From NCBI RefSeq assembly GCF_001942345.1, contig NZ_MKKI01000003.1, positions 82,208-146,207 on the forward strand: 64,000 nt of DNA, given 5' to 3'. Below, one piece after another: positions 32,912 through 40,366 of this stretch; positions within the stretch are counted from its first letter, which is position 1, and each line of letters starts with the position of its first letter. Both the position numbers and the translations under genes were made by a program. The stretch comes from Corynebacterium sp. CNJ-954 (lineage in GTDB: Bacteria; Actinomycetota; Actinomycetes; Mycobacteriales; Mycobacteriaceae). Below the pieces are notes generated by a model. That model was not told the DNA's origin. It saw only the letters and a program-made list of their open reading frames with translations, and made no database searches.

Positions 32912-33695
32912 TCCTGTTCCGGAGGGCGGTAATAGTCCGTCTGTTGGTGGCGTTGGCTGGATGCAGAATGTCACTGAGCAGGGCGTTAAGGATCGGGCGT
33001 ACAACCAGGTTTTTCCGTCTATGCAGGGCGCGAAGAACAGTCTGTTCGGCAACTTCATCGGCGGGATCTTCAGCGGGTTCCTAAGCATCTTCCAGGGCGG
33101 TTCTGGCCCGTCGTGGCTTCCGTCTTCGGTGCGCGATACCGCTATCACTATCCATGATGGTCAGATAGCATTGTCGGATCGTATTGATCTGATCCCTCTT
33201 GGATTCTGTTCGGCTTACATGGATAGGAACATCAACCTTGCATGGGGTCTCAACAATCTTCGTAAGGCCCCTTTTCGCGCTCTGAATGGGCCGCATCAGG
33301 GGGCGCATGTTGATCAGACTAACGGGCACATTGTTTTCGATTTGCCGGGGACGTGGACTGTTCATGCTCTGATGAACTGCGACGGTACAAGCTTCACTGG
33401 TGATAATAACGTGACGATGTATGTTTCTGTGCGCCGTCCGAATGGGACGATTCATCAGGAGAAGCAGGTGGCGAGTAGTCCTAATACTAATCCTGATTCT
33501 CTCACGTTGAGTAATGCTTTTGTCATCCCTGAGGCTGGTTATTATGTGGCTATTTGGGTGTGGTCGGGTCGTTGGCGTTGGTGGCGTGGCGGTACTGATA
33601 AGTCTGGTCTGACGGTGGTTCGTTCGATGTTGGGTACTGATAATCAGGGTGATCGTACGGTTCCTGATGAGACTCAGAATGAGACGAAGGTGTAG
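32880..33695 (+). CDS. Minor tail protein with C-terminal jelly-roll-like domain
   Basis: 271 residues if started at ATG 32880 (GTG 32886 also plausible). The middle (SLFGNFIGGIFSGFLSIFQGG) is a hydrophobic helical stretch seen in actinophage minor tail proteins. The C-terminal 110 residues (GHIVFDLPGTWTVHALM, VTMYVSVRRPNGT, FVIPEAGYYVAIWVWSG) look like a beta-sandwich, possibly carbohydrate-binding. Probably a baseplate upper part or receptor-binding protein. Confidence 0.65.
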   Translation: MIVGVIPGNSNPVPEGGNSPSVGGVGWMQNVTEQGVKDRAYNQVFPSMQGAKNSLFGNFIGGIFSGFLSIFQGGSGPSWLPSSVRDTAITIHDGQIALSDRIDLIPLGFCSAYMDRNINLAWGLNNLRKAPFRALNGPHQGAHVDQTNGHIVFDLPGTWTVHALMNCDGTSFTGDNNVTMYVSVRRPNGTIHQEKQVASSPNTNPDSLTLSNAFVIPEAGYYVAIWVWSGRWRWWRGGTDKSGLTVVRSMLGTDNQGDRTVPDETQNETKV

Positions 33696-33706
33696 GGGGT
33701 GGTTGT

Positions 33707-35428
33707 GTGCCTAAGGTTTTTGGCAATGTGATGAATGTGGCAGGTATTCCGCTGGATGGTACGGTGTGGGTTTCTTCGCCGGAGTGGCGGCCTGGTGGTA
33801 CGTCGTTGATCACGATGAACCGTGAGACGTATCAGGTTGTTGGTGGTGTGTTTGAGACTGATGATTTGGTTCCGGGTCATGTGATGTTTGAGTTCCGTGG
33901 TGATGGTGCGGGGCAGGTTCGTCGTAAAGAGTATGCGGTTGTTTTGCAGGATTCGGATGATAATGCTCCTGTTGATTTTTTGGATCTTGTGGAGTCTGGG
34001 TATGAGTATCCGCAGGAGGTTGTGGGGCAGGCGCAGGCGGCGGCTCGTGAGTCGCGGCGTTGGGCTGAGGAGTCCGAGTCCTCGTTCCAGTCTTCGAAGG
34101 CTTTGTATGGGGATCTGTCGGCGGTGAATGCGGCTCGGGCGGCGTCTGAGGCTGCGCGTGATTCGTCTCGGTCGGCGCGTGATGTGGCGATTGCGAAGCG
34201 TGATGAGGCTGAGGGGTTTGCGGGGTCGGCGTCGGATGATGCTGATCGTGCGGAGGCTGCTGCTGGTTCGGCGGCGGCGGATACTGAAGAGTTGCTGTCT
34301 CAGCATGTGGCGGATTCTCGTGCGGCGCGTGATGCTGCTGCGGGTTCTGCGTCGGATGCTTCGTCGTCGGCTACGGGCGCGGCGGGTTCGGCTGCGGCGT
34401 CTGCGGGGTCTGCGGCTGAGGCTGTGGTTGCTCGGCAGGGCGCGGAAACGGCACAGGGTGAGGCTGAGGTTGCTGCTGATAGGTCTGCGGCCCAGGCTGA
34501 TGACGCGTCTGACTATGCGGATGATGCTTCCGCGTCGGCTACGGTCGCGTCTGACAACGCTATCCTGTCGGGGCAGAATGCTGCTGCGGCTGAGGTGTCG
34601 GCGGGTAACGCGCAGGATGCGGCGGATGAGGCTGCGGATGATGTGCGGTCCACGCTTCAAGGGTTCGTGACGTCGGCCACCGCGTCGAAGGATGCGGCAA
34701 AAACATCAGAGACGAACGCTAAGGCGTCAGAGGATGCTGCCCGTCAGTCCGCTGCTGATGCGGCTGAGGCGGTGGCTTCGGGTGTTGCTGATGCGACTGT
34801 GGATTCGAAGGGTAAGTTGCGGCTTGCTGGTGATCTTGGGGGTACGGCTGATGCGCCGACTGTTCCGGGGTTGGCGGGGAAGTCGAACACGGGTCACACG
34901 CACTTGTCTTCGGAGGTGGATGGGCTTGATCCGATCATTGCGACGGTGAATGCGGCGACGTATCAGCCTGAGGCTTCTACGTTGATGCGGCGAACTTCCT
35001 CGGGCCGGGTATCTGTCGCTGCTCCTAGTGAGGCGGCGAACGCGGCGAACAAGCAGTACGTAGATCAGGCGGTGTTGACGAAGGTGGACACCACGTCGAC
35101 GGGGAACCGTCTGTATGGCACGAACGCTGGCGGGTCTCAGACTCAGTTGACGTATGCGAATGCGGCGACGGCGAACACAATCCCCTATCGGGGGACCAAC
35201 GGGACGTTGCCGGTGGGTGCGCCTACGTCAGGGGAGCATGCTGCGACGAAGACGTATGTGGATGATGCGGTTGCGACGCGGGCGACACCTGCCCAGGTGA
35301 ATGCTCGTCCGGCGATGTGGCTGTGGTCAGGGGAGGGGACATGGTCACCCCCGGCAGGGCTTGTGGGGACGGATAGTGTTCTTAATTTGAAGACGGGCGA
35401 TATTCTTCCCGTCGTGGAGGTGGTGTAA
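33707..35428 (+). CDS. Tail fibre with long Ala-rich coiled coil
   Basis: 573 residues, GTG start. An N-terminal beta domain (residues 1-100: FGNVMNVAGIPLDGTVWV, VPGHVMFEF) attaches to the tail. Residues about 110-370 are an alanine/serine/aspartate heptad region (QAAARESRRWAEESES, then repeated AAGSASDAS units). Then comes a linker LAGDLGGTADAPTVPGLAGKS and a fibre segment with repeated AATKTYVDDAV/AANKQYVDQAV units. Such trimeric fibres bind the cell surface. Repeats in the DNA mirror the heptads. Confidence 0.75.
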   Translation: MPKVFGNVMNVAGIPLDGTVWVSSPEWRPGGTSLITMNRETYQVVGGVFETDDLVPGHVMFEFRGDGAGQVRRKEYAVVLQDSDDNAPVDFLDLVESGYEYPQEVVGQAQAAARESRRWAEESESSFQSSKALYGDLSAVNAARAASEAARDSSRSARDVAIAKRDEAEGFAGSASDDADRAEAAAGSAAADTEELLSQHVADSRAARDAAAGSASDASSSATGAAGSAAASAGSAAEAVVARQGAETAQGEAEVAADRSAAQADDASDYADDASASATVASDNAILSGQNAAAAEVSAGNAQDAADEAADDVRSTLQGFVTSATASKDAAKTSETNAKASEDAARQSAADAAEAVASGVADATVDSKGKLRLAGDLGGTADAPTVPGLAGKSNTGHTHLSSEVDGLDPIIATVNAATYQPEASTLMRRTSSGRVSVAAPSEAANAANKQYVDQAVLTKVDTTSTGNRLYGTNAGGSQTQLTYANAATANTIPYRGTNGTLPVGAPTSGEHAATKTYVDDAVATRATPAQVNARPAMWLWSGEGTWSPPAGLVGTDSVLNLKTGDILPVVEVV

Positions 35429-35841
35429 TGACTTTTGTTCTTGGTGACCCTATTGGCCGGGTTGGTGGGGCGAAGGTGACTGTGACACCGAAGAATGTCA
35501 CGATCACTCGCGGTGGGGGTATGATTGACGTGGGCGAGGTGACTGTTGATCGTAGATCAACAATCGTTGTAGAAGTATCGCACAACAATACCAATAGTTT
35601 CAGTTCCACGAATGCAGGCACTGTTGTTGCGATTTGGCCGAAAGGTCAGGAACGGACGGCGGAAAACTGCCGCTACGGCCCGAACTACAATCCCAGCATT
35701 GCTGCTCTGCATCCTTTGGAAGTTTCCATGAGCGTCCCCGCAGGAACATACAGCATCGCCTGCGCTCTCAACGCTTCCGTCCCTACTACTCTGTCGTCGT
35801 ACACGGTGACGAGCCTACGTACTGTCGTCGCACCGGAGTGA
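35428..35841 (+). CDS. Probable fibre tip or minor tail protein
   Basis: 137 residues, ATG overlapping the fibre gene's stop, so co-translated with it. Beta-rich (KVTVTPKNVTITRGG, RSTIVVEVSHNN), ending SIACALNASVPTTLSSYTVT. No family recognised. Position after the fibre suggests a tip or a fibre-associated protein. Confidence 0.5.
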   Translation: MTFVLGDPIGRVGGAKVTVTPKNVTITRGGGMIDVGEVTVDRRSTIVVEVSHNNTNSFSSTNAGTVVAIWPKGQERTAENCRYGPNYNPSIAALHPLEVSMSVPAGTYSIACALNASVPTTLSSYTVTSLRTVVAPE

Positions 35842-35978
35842 GCATGGACACTTCGACACTAGCGAAAGCTATGGGGAATGTGCCGGGTGTTGACTACGCC
35901 GCGTACACGGAACCGGCCTCGTATCCCCCGGAAGAACTCCGGGTTTTTTCTAGTCCCAAAGGAGGGCGCACATGGTAA
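35838..35978 (+). CDS. Short ORF running through a terminator, possible lysin remnant
   Basis: 46 codons from GTG 35838 (or 44 from ATG 35844), coupled to the previous stop. The start MDTSTLAKAMGNVPGVDYAAY is loosely like the beginning of glycosidase-type phage lysins (LxxAMG pattern), cut off after 30 residues. The second half is read through the terminator hairpin at 35927 and the endolysin ribosome site, so it is unlikely to be functional as written. Confidence 0.3.
   Translation: MSMDTSTLAKAMGNVPGVDYAAYTEPASYPPEELRVFSSPKGGRTW
35927..35949 (+). terminator. Intrinsic terminator before the lysis genes
   Basis: CCCGG-AAGAACT-CCGGG followed by six T. Separates tail from lysis genes; partial read-through or a separate promoter would be needed for the lysin. 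Confidence 0.7.
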
Positions 35979-37315
35979 CCATGCCTGTACCGAAGGGCTT
36001 CTACGTCACATCGAAGTTCGGACAGCGCACCGGCCAGTACGCCGGAATGCACTGGGGCACCGACTTCGGCAACGGTGGAGGCTCCGGCGGTAAATCGATC
36101 TACGCCGTTAAGGACGGCACTGTCACCCGATCCGGGCCAGCATCAGGTTTTGGTCAGTGGATCACTGTTGATCACCCCGCGTCCAACGGTGGTGGTCTTA
36201 CGGTCTATGGCCACATCATCCCGGAAGTGCGCGTCGGCCAGCAGGTGAAGGAGGGTCAGCGCATCGGGTACATCAACCCGAACTCCGCGACCAACGGCGG
36301 GGTGGCCCCACACCTGCACCTGGAATGGCACCGCTATGTGTGGTCTCAGCCTGGGGGCGACCGCCTGGACCCGATGACCAAGCTTGCCGGGGCGCGATGG
36401 GTGGGTGACGCCCCGGCCCCCTCGGCAGGAGGTACCAGCACGGCAACGATTTTCGGCGTGGATGTGTCGTACTTCCAGGACGGCATGAGCTTGAAGAAGG
36501 CGGCTGCCGAGGGGGTCCAGTTCGCTATCATCCGTACGACTGACGGCACGTTCAAGGACCGCTGCTACCGGTCGCACCTTGACGATGCGGAAAGTGCTGG
36601 TCTGGTCACCGCCGCGTACCACTATCTGCGAAACCCGTCCGAGGGGACGACGATCGCGCAGCAGGTTGCTGCGTCGCTGGAAGTCATGGGCGATAAGAAG
36701 CGCCCGATCTGGCTGGACTGTGAGAACGATCGTGGTCTGACCGTGGAGCACATCAAGGAGTTCAAGCGTCGTTTCAATGATGCTGGTGTCCACGTCCCCG
36801 GTATCTACACCTATGTGCCGTGGTGGGAGGGCAAGGTCATCGGCGGTGAGCCGGACATCGACAAGCACGGGCTTGGGCACGTGTGGGTCGCTGCCTACGG
36901 CACAAACCCGACGGGGCTGCCGAAGAGCATTTATCCCGGTGACAACCATCGGCAGTGGTCCTACCCGCTCGGCAACAAGAAGCCGAGCATGTGGCAGTTC
37001 GGTTCCAATGCGCAGGTCGCCGGGTTCAAGGTCGATATCAATGCCTTCAAGGGAACCAAGGAGCAGGTCCGCGACCTGTTCTACGGCACAAATACAGCAA
37101 CTACAAAGGGGGACGACATGAGCGCACAAGCAGAGAAGAGGATCGAACTGATCCTGGATCAACTCGCCGGACCTGAGAAGGACAAGGCTGGCAACTACAA
37201 GTTCACGGGCTGGCCGCAGCTCGGTAACCGAACCATCGTGGATAACGCGGTGGAGCAGAACAAGCGCATCACGGATCTTGAGAAGACCGTGGCCGCACTG
37301 AAGGGGGACAAGTGA
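35972..37315 (+). CDS. Endolysin: M23 peptidase + GH25 muramidase
   Basis: 447 residues from ATG 35972 behind AAAGGAGGGCGCAC. Residues about 10-130: LytM/M23 peptidase, with zinc ligands in GMHWGTDFG and HLHLEWH. Residues about 155-355: GH25 lysozyme fold, with FGVDVSYFQDG, VQFAIIRTTDGT and the catalytic DxE in PIWLDCEND. Residues 383-447: a separate helical domain with its own start site (next entry), likely wall-binding or oligomerising. It would cut both peptide and glycan of the host wall at lysis. Holin follows with overlap. Confidence 0.92.
   Translation: MVTMPVPKGFYVTSKFGQRTGQYAGMHWGTDFGNGGGSGGKSIYAVKDGTVTRSGPASGFGQWITVDHPASNGGGLTVYGHIIPEVRVGQQVKEGQRIGYINPNSATNGGVAPHLHLEWHRYVWSQPGGDRLDPMTKLAGARWVGDAPAPSAGGTSTATIFGVDVSYFQDGMSLKKAAAEGVQFAIIRTTDGTFKDRCYRSHLDDAESAGLVTAAYHYLRNPSEGTTIAQQVAASLEVMGDKKRPIWLDCENDRGLTVEHIKEFKRRFNDAGVHVPGIYTYVPWWEGKVIGGEPDIDKHGLGHVWVAAYGTNPTGLPKSIYPGDNHRQWSYPLGNKKPSMWQFGSNAQVAGFKVDINAFKGTKEQVRDLFYGTNTATTKGDDMSAQAEKRIELILDQLAGPEKDKAGNYKFTGWPQLGNRTIVDNAVEQNKRITDLEKTVAALKGDK
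37118..37315 (+). CDS. Probable internal translation start in the endolysin gene
   Basis: In-frame ATG at 37118 preceded by AAAGGGGGACGAC, as good a ribosome site as those of neighbouring genes. It would give a 65-residue product (start MSAQAEKRIELIL, end KTVAALKGDK) equal to the C-terminal domain, with a coiled coil at its end. Several phage endolysins are known to make such a free wall-binding domain that assembles with the full-length enzyme. Here this is inferred from the site only. Confidence 0.45.
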   Translation: MSAQAEKRIELILDQLAGPEKDKAGNYKFTGWPQLGNRTIVDNAVEQNKRITDLEKTVAALKGDK

Positions 37316-37665
37316 TGAAGGATAAGAACTTTACGCAGGGCTGGTGGATTCGTCGGGCAGTGTACGCCGTCGTGACGGTGCTGCTCCTTGTCGCTGCGGG
37401 CTTCGGACTTATTAACGAGGGGCAGATTGATGCTGTTGCCGCGTCGCCGCTTCTGGGCGCTTTGGTGACGTTCCTCGCGGCTGCGAAGACGAACCCGGGG
37501 TCGGACAGTACGGCGACCGCCGCGGATGTTGCTGCGGCAGCACAGGCGTCTCAGCCAAGCGCTGATGATATTGCGCAGCGGGTCGTTGACGGGATCAACA
37601 CTTACGGCAAGCACGCGCAGGAGGCTATTACTTCGGTGGCGGACTACTACAACAGGAACCGGTAG
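37315..37665 (+). CDS. Holin
   Basis: 116 residues; ATG 37315 shares its A with the endolysin TGA. Two membrane segments (AVYAVVTVLLLVAAGFGLI and SPLLGALVTFLAAA), a positively charged N-terminus, then a soluble Ala/Asp C-terminus. Size, topology and place directly after the lysin fit a class II-like holin that times lysis. Confidence 0.75.
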   Translation: MKDKNFTQGWWIRRAVYAVVTVLLLVAAGFGLINEGQIDAVAASPLLGALVTFLAAAKTNPGSDSTATAADVAAAAQASQPSADDIAQRVVDGINTYGKHAQEAITSVADYYNRNR

Positions 37666-38147
37666 TGTTCGCCCGGCTACCCCGCATCAAGCGCGGGGAC
37701 TGGGCACCCGGACTACAACCAGACCTCTCCCTCGTAGCCATGTGGGCACTCATCCTCGAAATCGTCGTCCGGGGCGTCGACTACGCGGGAGGCGACCGTC
37801 CGGACGTGACAACGAACCTCACTGTCGTTGAGCAAGCGTTCCCCCTTCAGGTGTGGGGCCTGCTGTGCCTCATCGCCGGGTTCACGTTCGCGTTCGGTGT
37901 CGCAACACAGAAGTTCGGCGCGGTCATCGCCGGATCACTCCTCGCCACCGGCGTGTACGGGGCGCTAGCGTTCGGCCTGTTCCTCCGCATGGTGGAGAGG
38001 GGGTGGCCCTGGGACGGGTTCCGGACACCACTGATGTTCACGGTCGTTGCGCTCCTGTTCGCTCTCTACAGCTTCAGCGGATACTTGAAGCTCACCGCCC
38101 ATAGAGCGTCACGACATATGAGCGTGGACGATGAGGGGGTGGTGTAG
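37665..38147 (+). CDS. Four-helix membrane protein of the lysis cassette
   Basis: 160 residues from GTG 37665, overlapping the holin stop. Hydrophobic segments: SLVAMWALILEIVV, VWGLLCLIAGFTFAFGV, VIAGSLLATGVYGALAFGLF and FTVVALLFALYSFSGYL. Proteins of this type follow actinophage lysins and may be second holins or envelope-disruption factors; not established. The DNA is A/C-rich, unlike both neighbours. Confidence 0.6.
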   Translation: MFARLPRIKRGDWAPGLQPDLSLVAMWALILEIVVRGVDYAGGDRPDVTTNLTVVEQAFPLQVWGLLCLIAGFTFAFGVATQKFGAVIAGSLLATGVYGALAFGLFLRMVERGWPWDGFRTPLMFTVVALLFALYSFSGYLKLTAHRASRHMSVDDEGVV

Positions 38148-38603
38148 ATGCAGTGGTTGGACGAGTTGCCGTCTGGCGGCGCGTGGTCGCTGGTGGCCGT
38201 GTTCCTGATGATTGTTCTTGGCGGTCCGCAGATCTTGTCGAAGGAGGGCGCTAGCCGGTTCTGGCTTCTGGGACGGTTTCGTGAGTGGTTGAGGAACCGG
38301 AAGCTGCGGGAGATTCAGGACACGTCAAGGTTGGCGGATGCGACGGTGCAGGGGCATCGGGAGGATCGGGACCGGTGGATGGCTGATCTTCAGGCGTTGA
38401 GGGCTGAGATGCAGGAGGATCGTAAGCGGTTCCGGGCGGAGATGGATGCGATGGAGCAGAAGGTGGATGCGTACTGGTCGTACATTGTGTTCGTCGCAGA
38501 TTATTCTCGGCAGTTGGCTATCTTGGCGGCGAAGCATGGGTGGGATCCTCCGCCGCCTCGGTTGTTGTCGTTTAGTGAGTGGTCGCGGCAGTATGAGGAT
38601 TAG
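38148..38603 (+). CDS. Single-span membrane protein with coiled coil
   Basis: 151 residues. One membrane helix (AWSLVAVFLMIVLGGPQIL) near the N-terminus, then a long charged coiled coil (residues about 50-105, RLADATVQGHREDRDRW ... EQKVDAYW) and a Pro-rich end. The topology is spanin-like and would suit disruption of the outer envelope, but the family is not recognised. Last gene of the late operon; a strong terminator follows at 38719. Confidence 0.6.
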   Translation: MQWLDELPSGGAWSLVAVFLMIVLGGPQILSKEGASRFWLLGRFREWLRNRKLREIQDTSRLADATVQGHREDRDRWMADLQALRAEMQEDRKRFRAEMDAMEQKVDAYWSYIVFVADYSRQLAILAAKHGWDPPPPRLLSFSEWSRQYED

Positions 38604-38718
38604 GTACCCCTGGGGGTAGATGCTCTTCCTGTTTTGATTCCTGGCGGATAATGTTCATCTTGCACGCGGTGGAGTGATGACCCCTCGTGTATGACCTCGA
38701 TCATGGTCACCTTCGGTT

Positions 38719-38757
38719 CGCGCACCTCGGTTCACTCCGGGGTGCGCGTTCTTTTTT
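38719..38757 (+). terminator. Strong terminator of the late operon
   Basis: CGCGCACCTCGG pairs with CCGGGGTGCGCG (12 pairs, one G-U) over TTCACT, followed by TTCTTTTTT. It isolates the small peptide gene downstream from late transcription. The region 38758-38899 is non-coding and must hold the promoter of that gene; I cannot fix its -35/-10. Confidence 0.85.
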
Positions 38758-38899
38758 GCACGTCAGACGTGTTTCGCTACACCCGCGGGGGTATTTTTTG
38801 TTTTGCGTGTAACGATTCCGGTGCGAGCTTCGGTAATGTCCATGACGCGTCGAGAAGCATCCCGGCGCAAAACTGTTCATCATCCTTAAGGAGAACATC

Positions 38900-38998
38900 A
38901 TGCTGGACACCATCTCTCAGATCATCGACACCGTTGCTGGCGCTCTCGTTTCCGTCTTCAACGCAATCGTTGGCTCCATCACCGGCGGCGAGGCTTAG
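38900..38998 (+). CDS. 32-residue amphipathic peptide, separate transcription unit (candidate moron)
   Basis: ATG 38900 with TTAAGGAGAACATC upstream opens 32 codons: start MLDTISQIIDTVAGAL, end IVGSITGGEA. Hydrophobic residues (I, I, V, L, V, F, I, V, I) recur every three to four positions, giving one amphipathic helix without charge except two Asp and a terminal Glu. Terminators on both sides isolate it. Codons are the C-ending set of highly expressed host genes. Short acidic amphipathic peptides form the mycomembrane pores PorA/PorH in corynebacteria; this one is similar in kind, not demonstrably related. Other options are a toxin peptide or a holin-like peptide. Confidence 0.6.
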   Translation: MLDTISQIIDTVAGALVSVFNAIVGSITGGEA

Positions 38999-39007
38999 TC
39001 CTCCCCC

Positions 39008-39064
39008 GAGTCGCTTCTGCGACTCCTGACCCCCTCGGGCTTCGGCCTGGAGGGGGTCTTTTTT
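39008..39064 (+). terminator. Double hairpin terminator after the small peptide gene
   Basis: GAGTCGC-TTCT-GCGACTC (39008-39025) is followed at once by GACCCCCTC...GAGGGGGTC (39028-39058) and TTTTTT. The second is a very strong intrinsic terminator. Nothing further is seen up to the attachment site at 39.22 kb. Confidence 0.85.
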
Positions 39065-39216
39065 GCGTTGCAGGGGTGGCCAAATTTTACGCATATTTCA
39101 CGCACGTAGCTGTTTTTTCGAGTCTCAACGGGTCCAAATTTGACCGCAATGCATGTTGTGTGCATAGTTGGTAAAACCGCAGGAAAAAGCGCATATTACC
39201 TGGTAGACATGACAGC

Positions 39217-39306
39217 CCCCGGAAGGGGGTGGATTGTCGATCGACCCAGGTTTAGGTCCTGGTGTCCTTGACGGATGTAGGGGTTCGAGTCCCCTCGGAC
39301 GCACCA
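39217..39306 (+). other. attR: 3' part of host tRNA-Leu(UAG) fused to phage sequence
   Basis: From about 39242 the sequence is a tRNA-Leu 3' half: anticodon arm CCAGG-TTTAGGT-CCTGG (UAG at 39253-39255), long variable arm, T-arm AGGGG-TTCGAGT-CCCCT, acceptor strand CGGACGC, A, and encoded CCA. The 5' side does not match: the acceptor partner should be GCGTCCG, but GCCCCCG is found (two mismatches), and no normal D-arm exists. That is what a phage-host junction inside a tRNA gene looks like. The 10-bp palindrome GTCGATCGAC (39236-39245) sits at the switch point. Confidence 0.7.
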
Positions 39307-39458
39307 CAGGGGGAACGTCGCACGCCACGCCCCGGGGGCCGGCTCCGTCACCAGCTCTGTGAAGGGACGCACACTGCCTCCGACCGGACACGTATGCCGC
39401 AACCCCTGTGAACAACCCAGATCGACCTGTCACCGACACCCTTTCGAAAGGAGTGACC

Positions 39459-39599
39459 ATGCCCCGCAACTTCCGCCAGCTGATCCACACCCTCACCGGA
39501 CCGGCACATGAACCTGCTGAACCGAATCACCCGACTGTCGTCGTCGAATATGATGCACTGTTCCAACTGCCGCAGGGCGTGGAACGCACCCCGCTCTGA
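39459..39599 (+). CDS. Small host protein of unknown function
   Basis: 46 residues from ATG 39459 behind GAAAGGAGTGACC, a strong ribosome site; the GTG at 39408 is less likely. N-terminal basic helix (MPRNFRQLIHTLTG), then Pro/Glu-rich, ending EYDALFQLPQGVERTPL. No family recognised. The first host gene after the attachment site. Confidence 0.5.
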   Translation: MPRNFRQLIHTLTGPAHEPAEPNHPTVVVEYDALFQLPQGVERTPL

Positions 39600-39617
39600 C
39601 CGGCCACCGGCAGTGGA

Positions 39618-40163
39618 TCAGAGCGTGCCGATCCACTCCGCGCGGTCGGTCTCTGCCTCGAAGTTCTCCTGGAAGCTGAGCCGGTACTCGCCCGGGTCGG
39701 CAGGACCGTCGAAGCAGATGGTCCCGTCCTCGCTCTGCCCCGGGCCGACCTCGTCGAGCACGTGGTCAGTCTCCTCCGAGACGGTCTGGGTTCGGGGCAA
39801 CTGTTCCGGATCGTAGAGTTTCCATGCTGCCAGGCCGCGGACCTGCAGCGGCTCCGTCTCGCTGGTCACCGTGAAGTTCACGTCCGCGCAGACCTGGGTG
39901 GTCGACTCGCGGTCGAAGGCGCGGAGATTGTCGACGGTGATGTCCGCCTTGTCGATGCTGATCGTCTCGCCGACCGCGGGGAGATCCGAGTCTGCAACCG
40001 GATCGTCCTCCACGGCAGTCTCTCCGCTGCTGGCTGCGGGAGTTCCACCGGCGGTGTCGGTGGTACCGCTGTCGTCGTCCCCGTCGTCGTCACTGCCGCC
40101 GCAGGCGGCGAGGACGAGGGGGCTGGCGAGGGCGAGTGCTGCGATGGCACGTCGTACGGTCAT
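39618..40163 (-). CDS. Secreted lipoprotein, DUF4352-like
   Basis: 181 residues. Signal peptide with lipobox (SPLVLAAC, Cys about residue 21), an Asp/Ser/Thr-rich linker (residues 22-65), then a beta-sandwich domain with SIDKADITVDNLRAFD and TTQVCADVNFTVTSE, like the DUF4352/Telomeric-type extracellular domains of actinobacterial lipoproteins. Anchored outside the cytoplasmic membrane. Role unknown. Start ATG 40163 behind AGGAGAGAACC (reverse strand). Confidence 0.7.
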   Translation of the reverse strand: MTVRRAIAALALASPLVLAACGGSDDDGDDDSGTTDTAGGTPAASSGETAVEDDPVADSDLPAVGETISIDKADITVDNLRAFDRESTTQVCADVNFTVTSETEPLQVRGLAAWKLYDPEQLPRTQTVSEETDHVLDEVGPGQSEDGTICFDGPADPGEYRLSFQENFEAETDRAEWIGTL

Positions 40164-40366
40164 GGTTCTCTCCTGGTCGTCGAGCGGGTTTGTCCTGGTG
40201 ACGAATCTATAGGAGGTAGTACAGGTGCTGCATGCAAAGCGCCTGGAACTGCATGTTTACGGGTAATGGCGTTCACCCCGGAATTTTCGGCGTCGTTCCG
40301 CATCCATTTCCCGGACAAGACTGTTTCCCCCGGGGTAGCGTCAGTGCAGACTCAGAGGGGAGCATC

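Noticed and set aside
33674..34660. 328-codon reverse Arg/Ser-rich ORF
   Set aside because: Mirror of the repetitive Ala/Asp/Ser codons of the tail fibre coiled coil.
39618..40163. Prophage cargo lipoprotein
   Set aside because: It lies right of the tRNA-Leu junction and has host-like base composition, so it is assigned to the chromosome.
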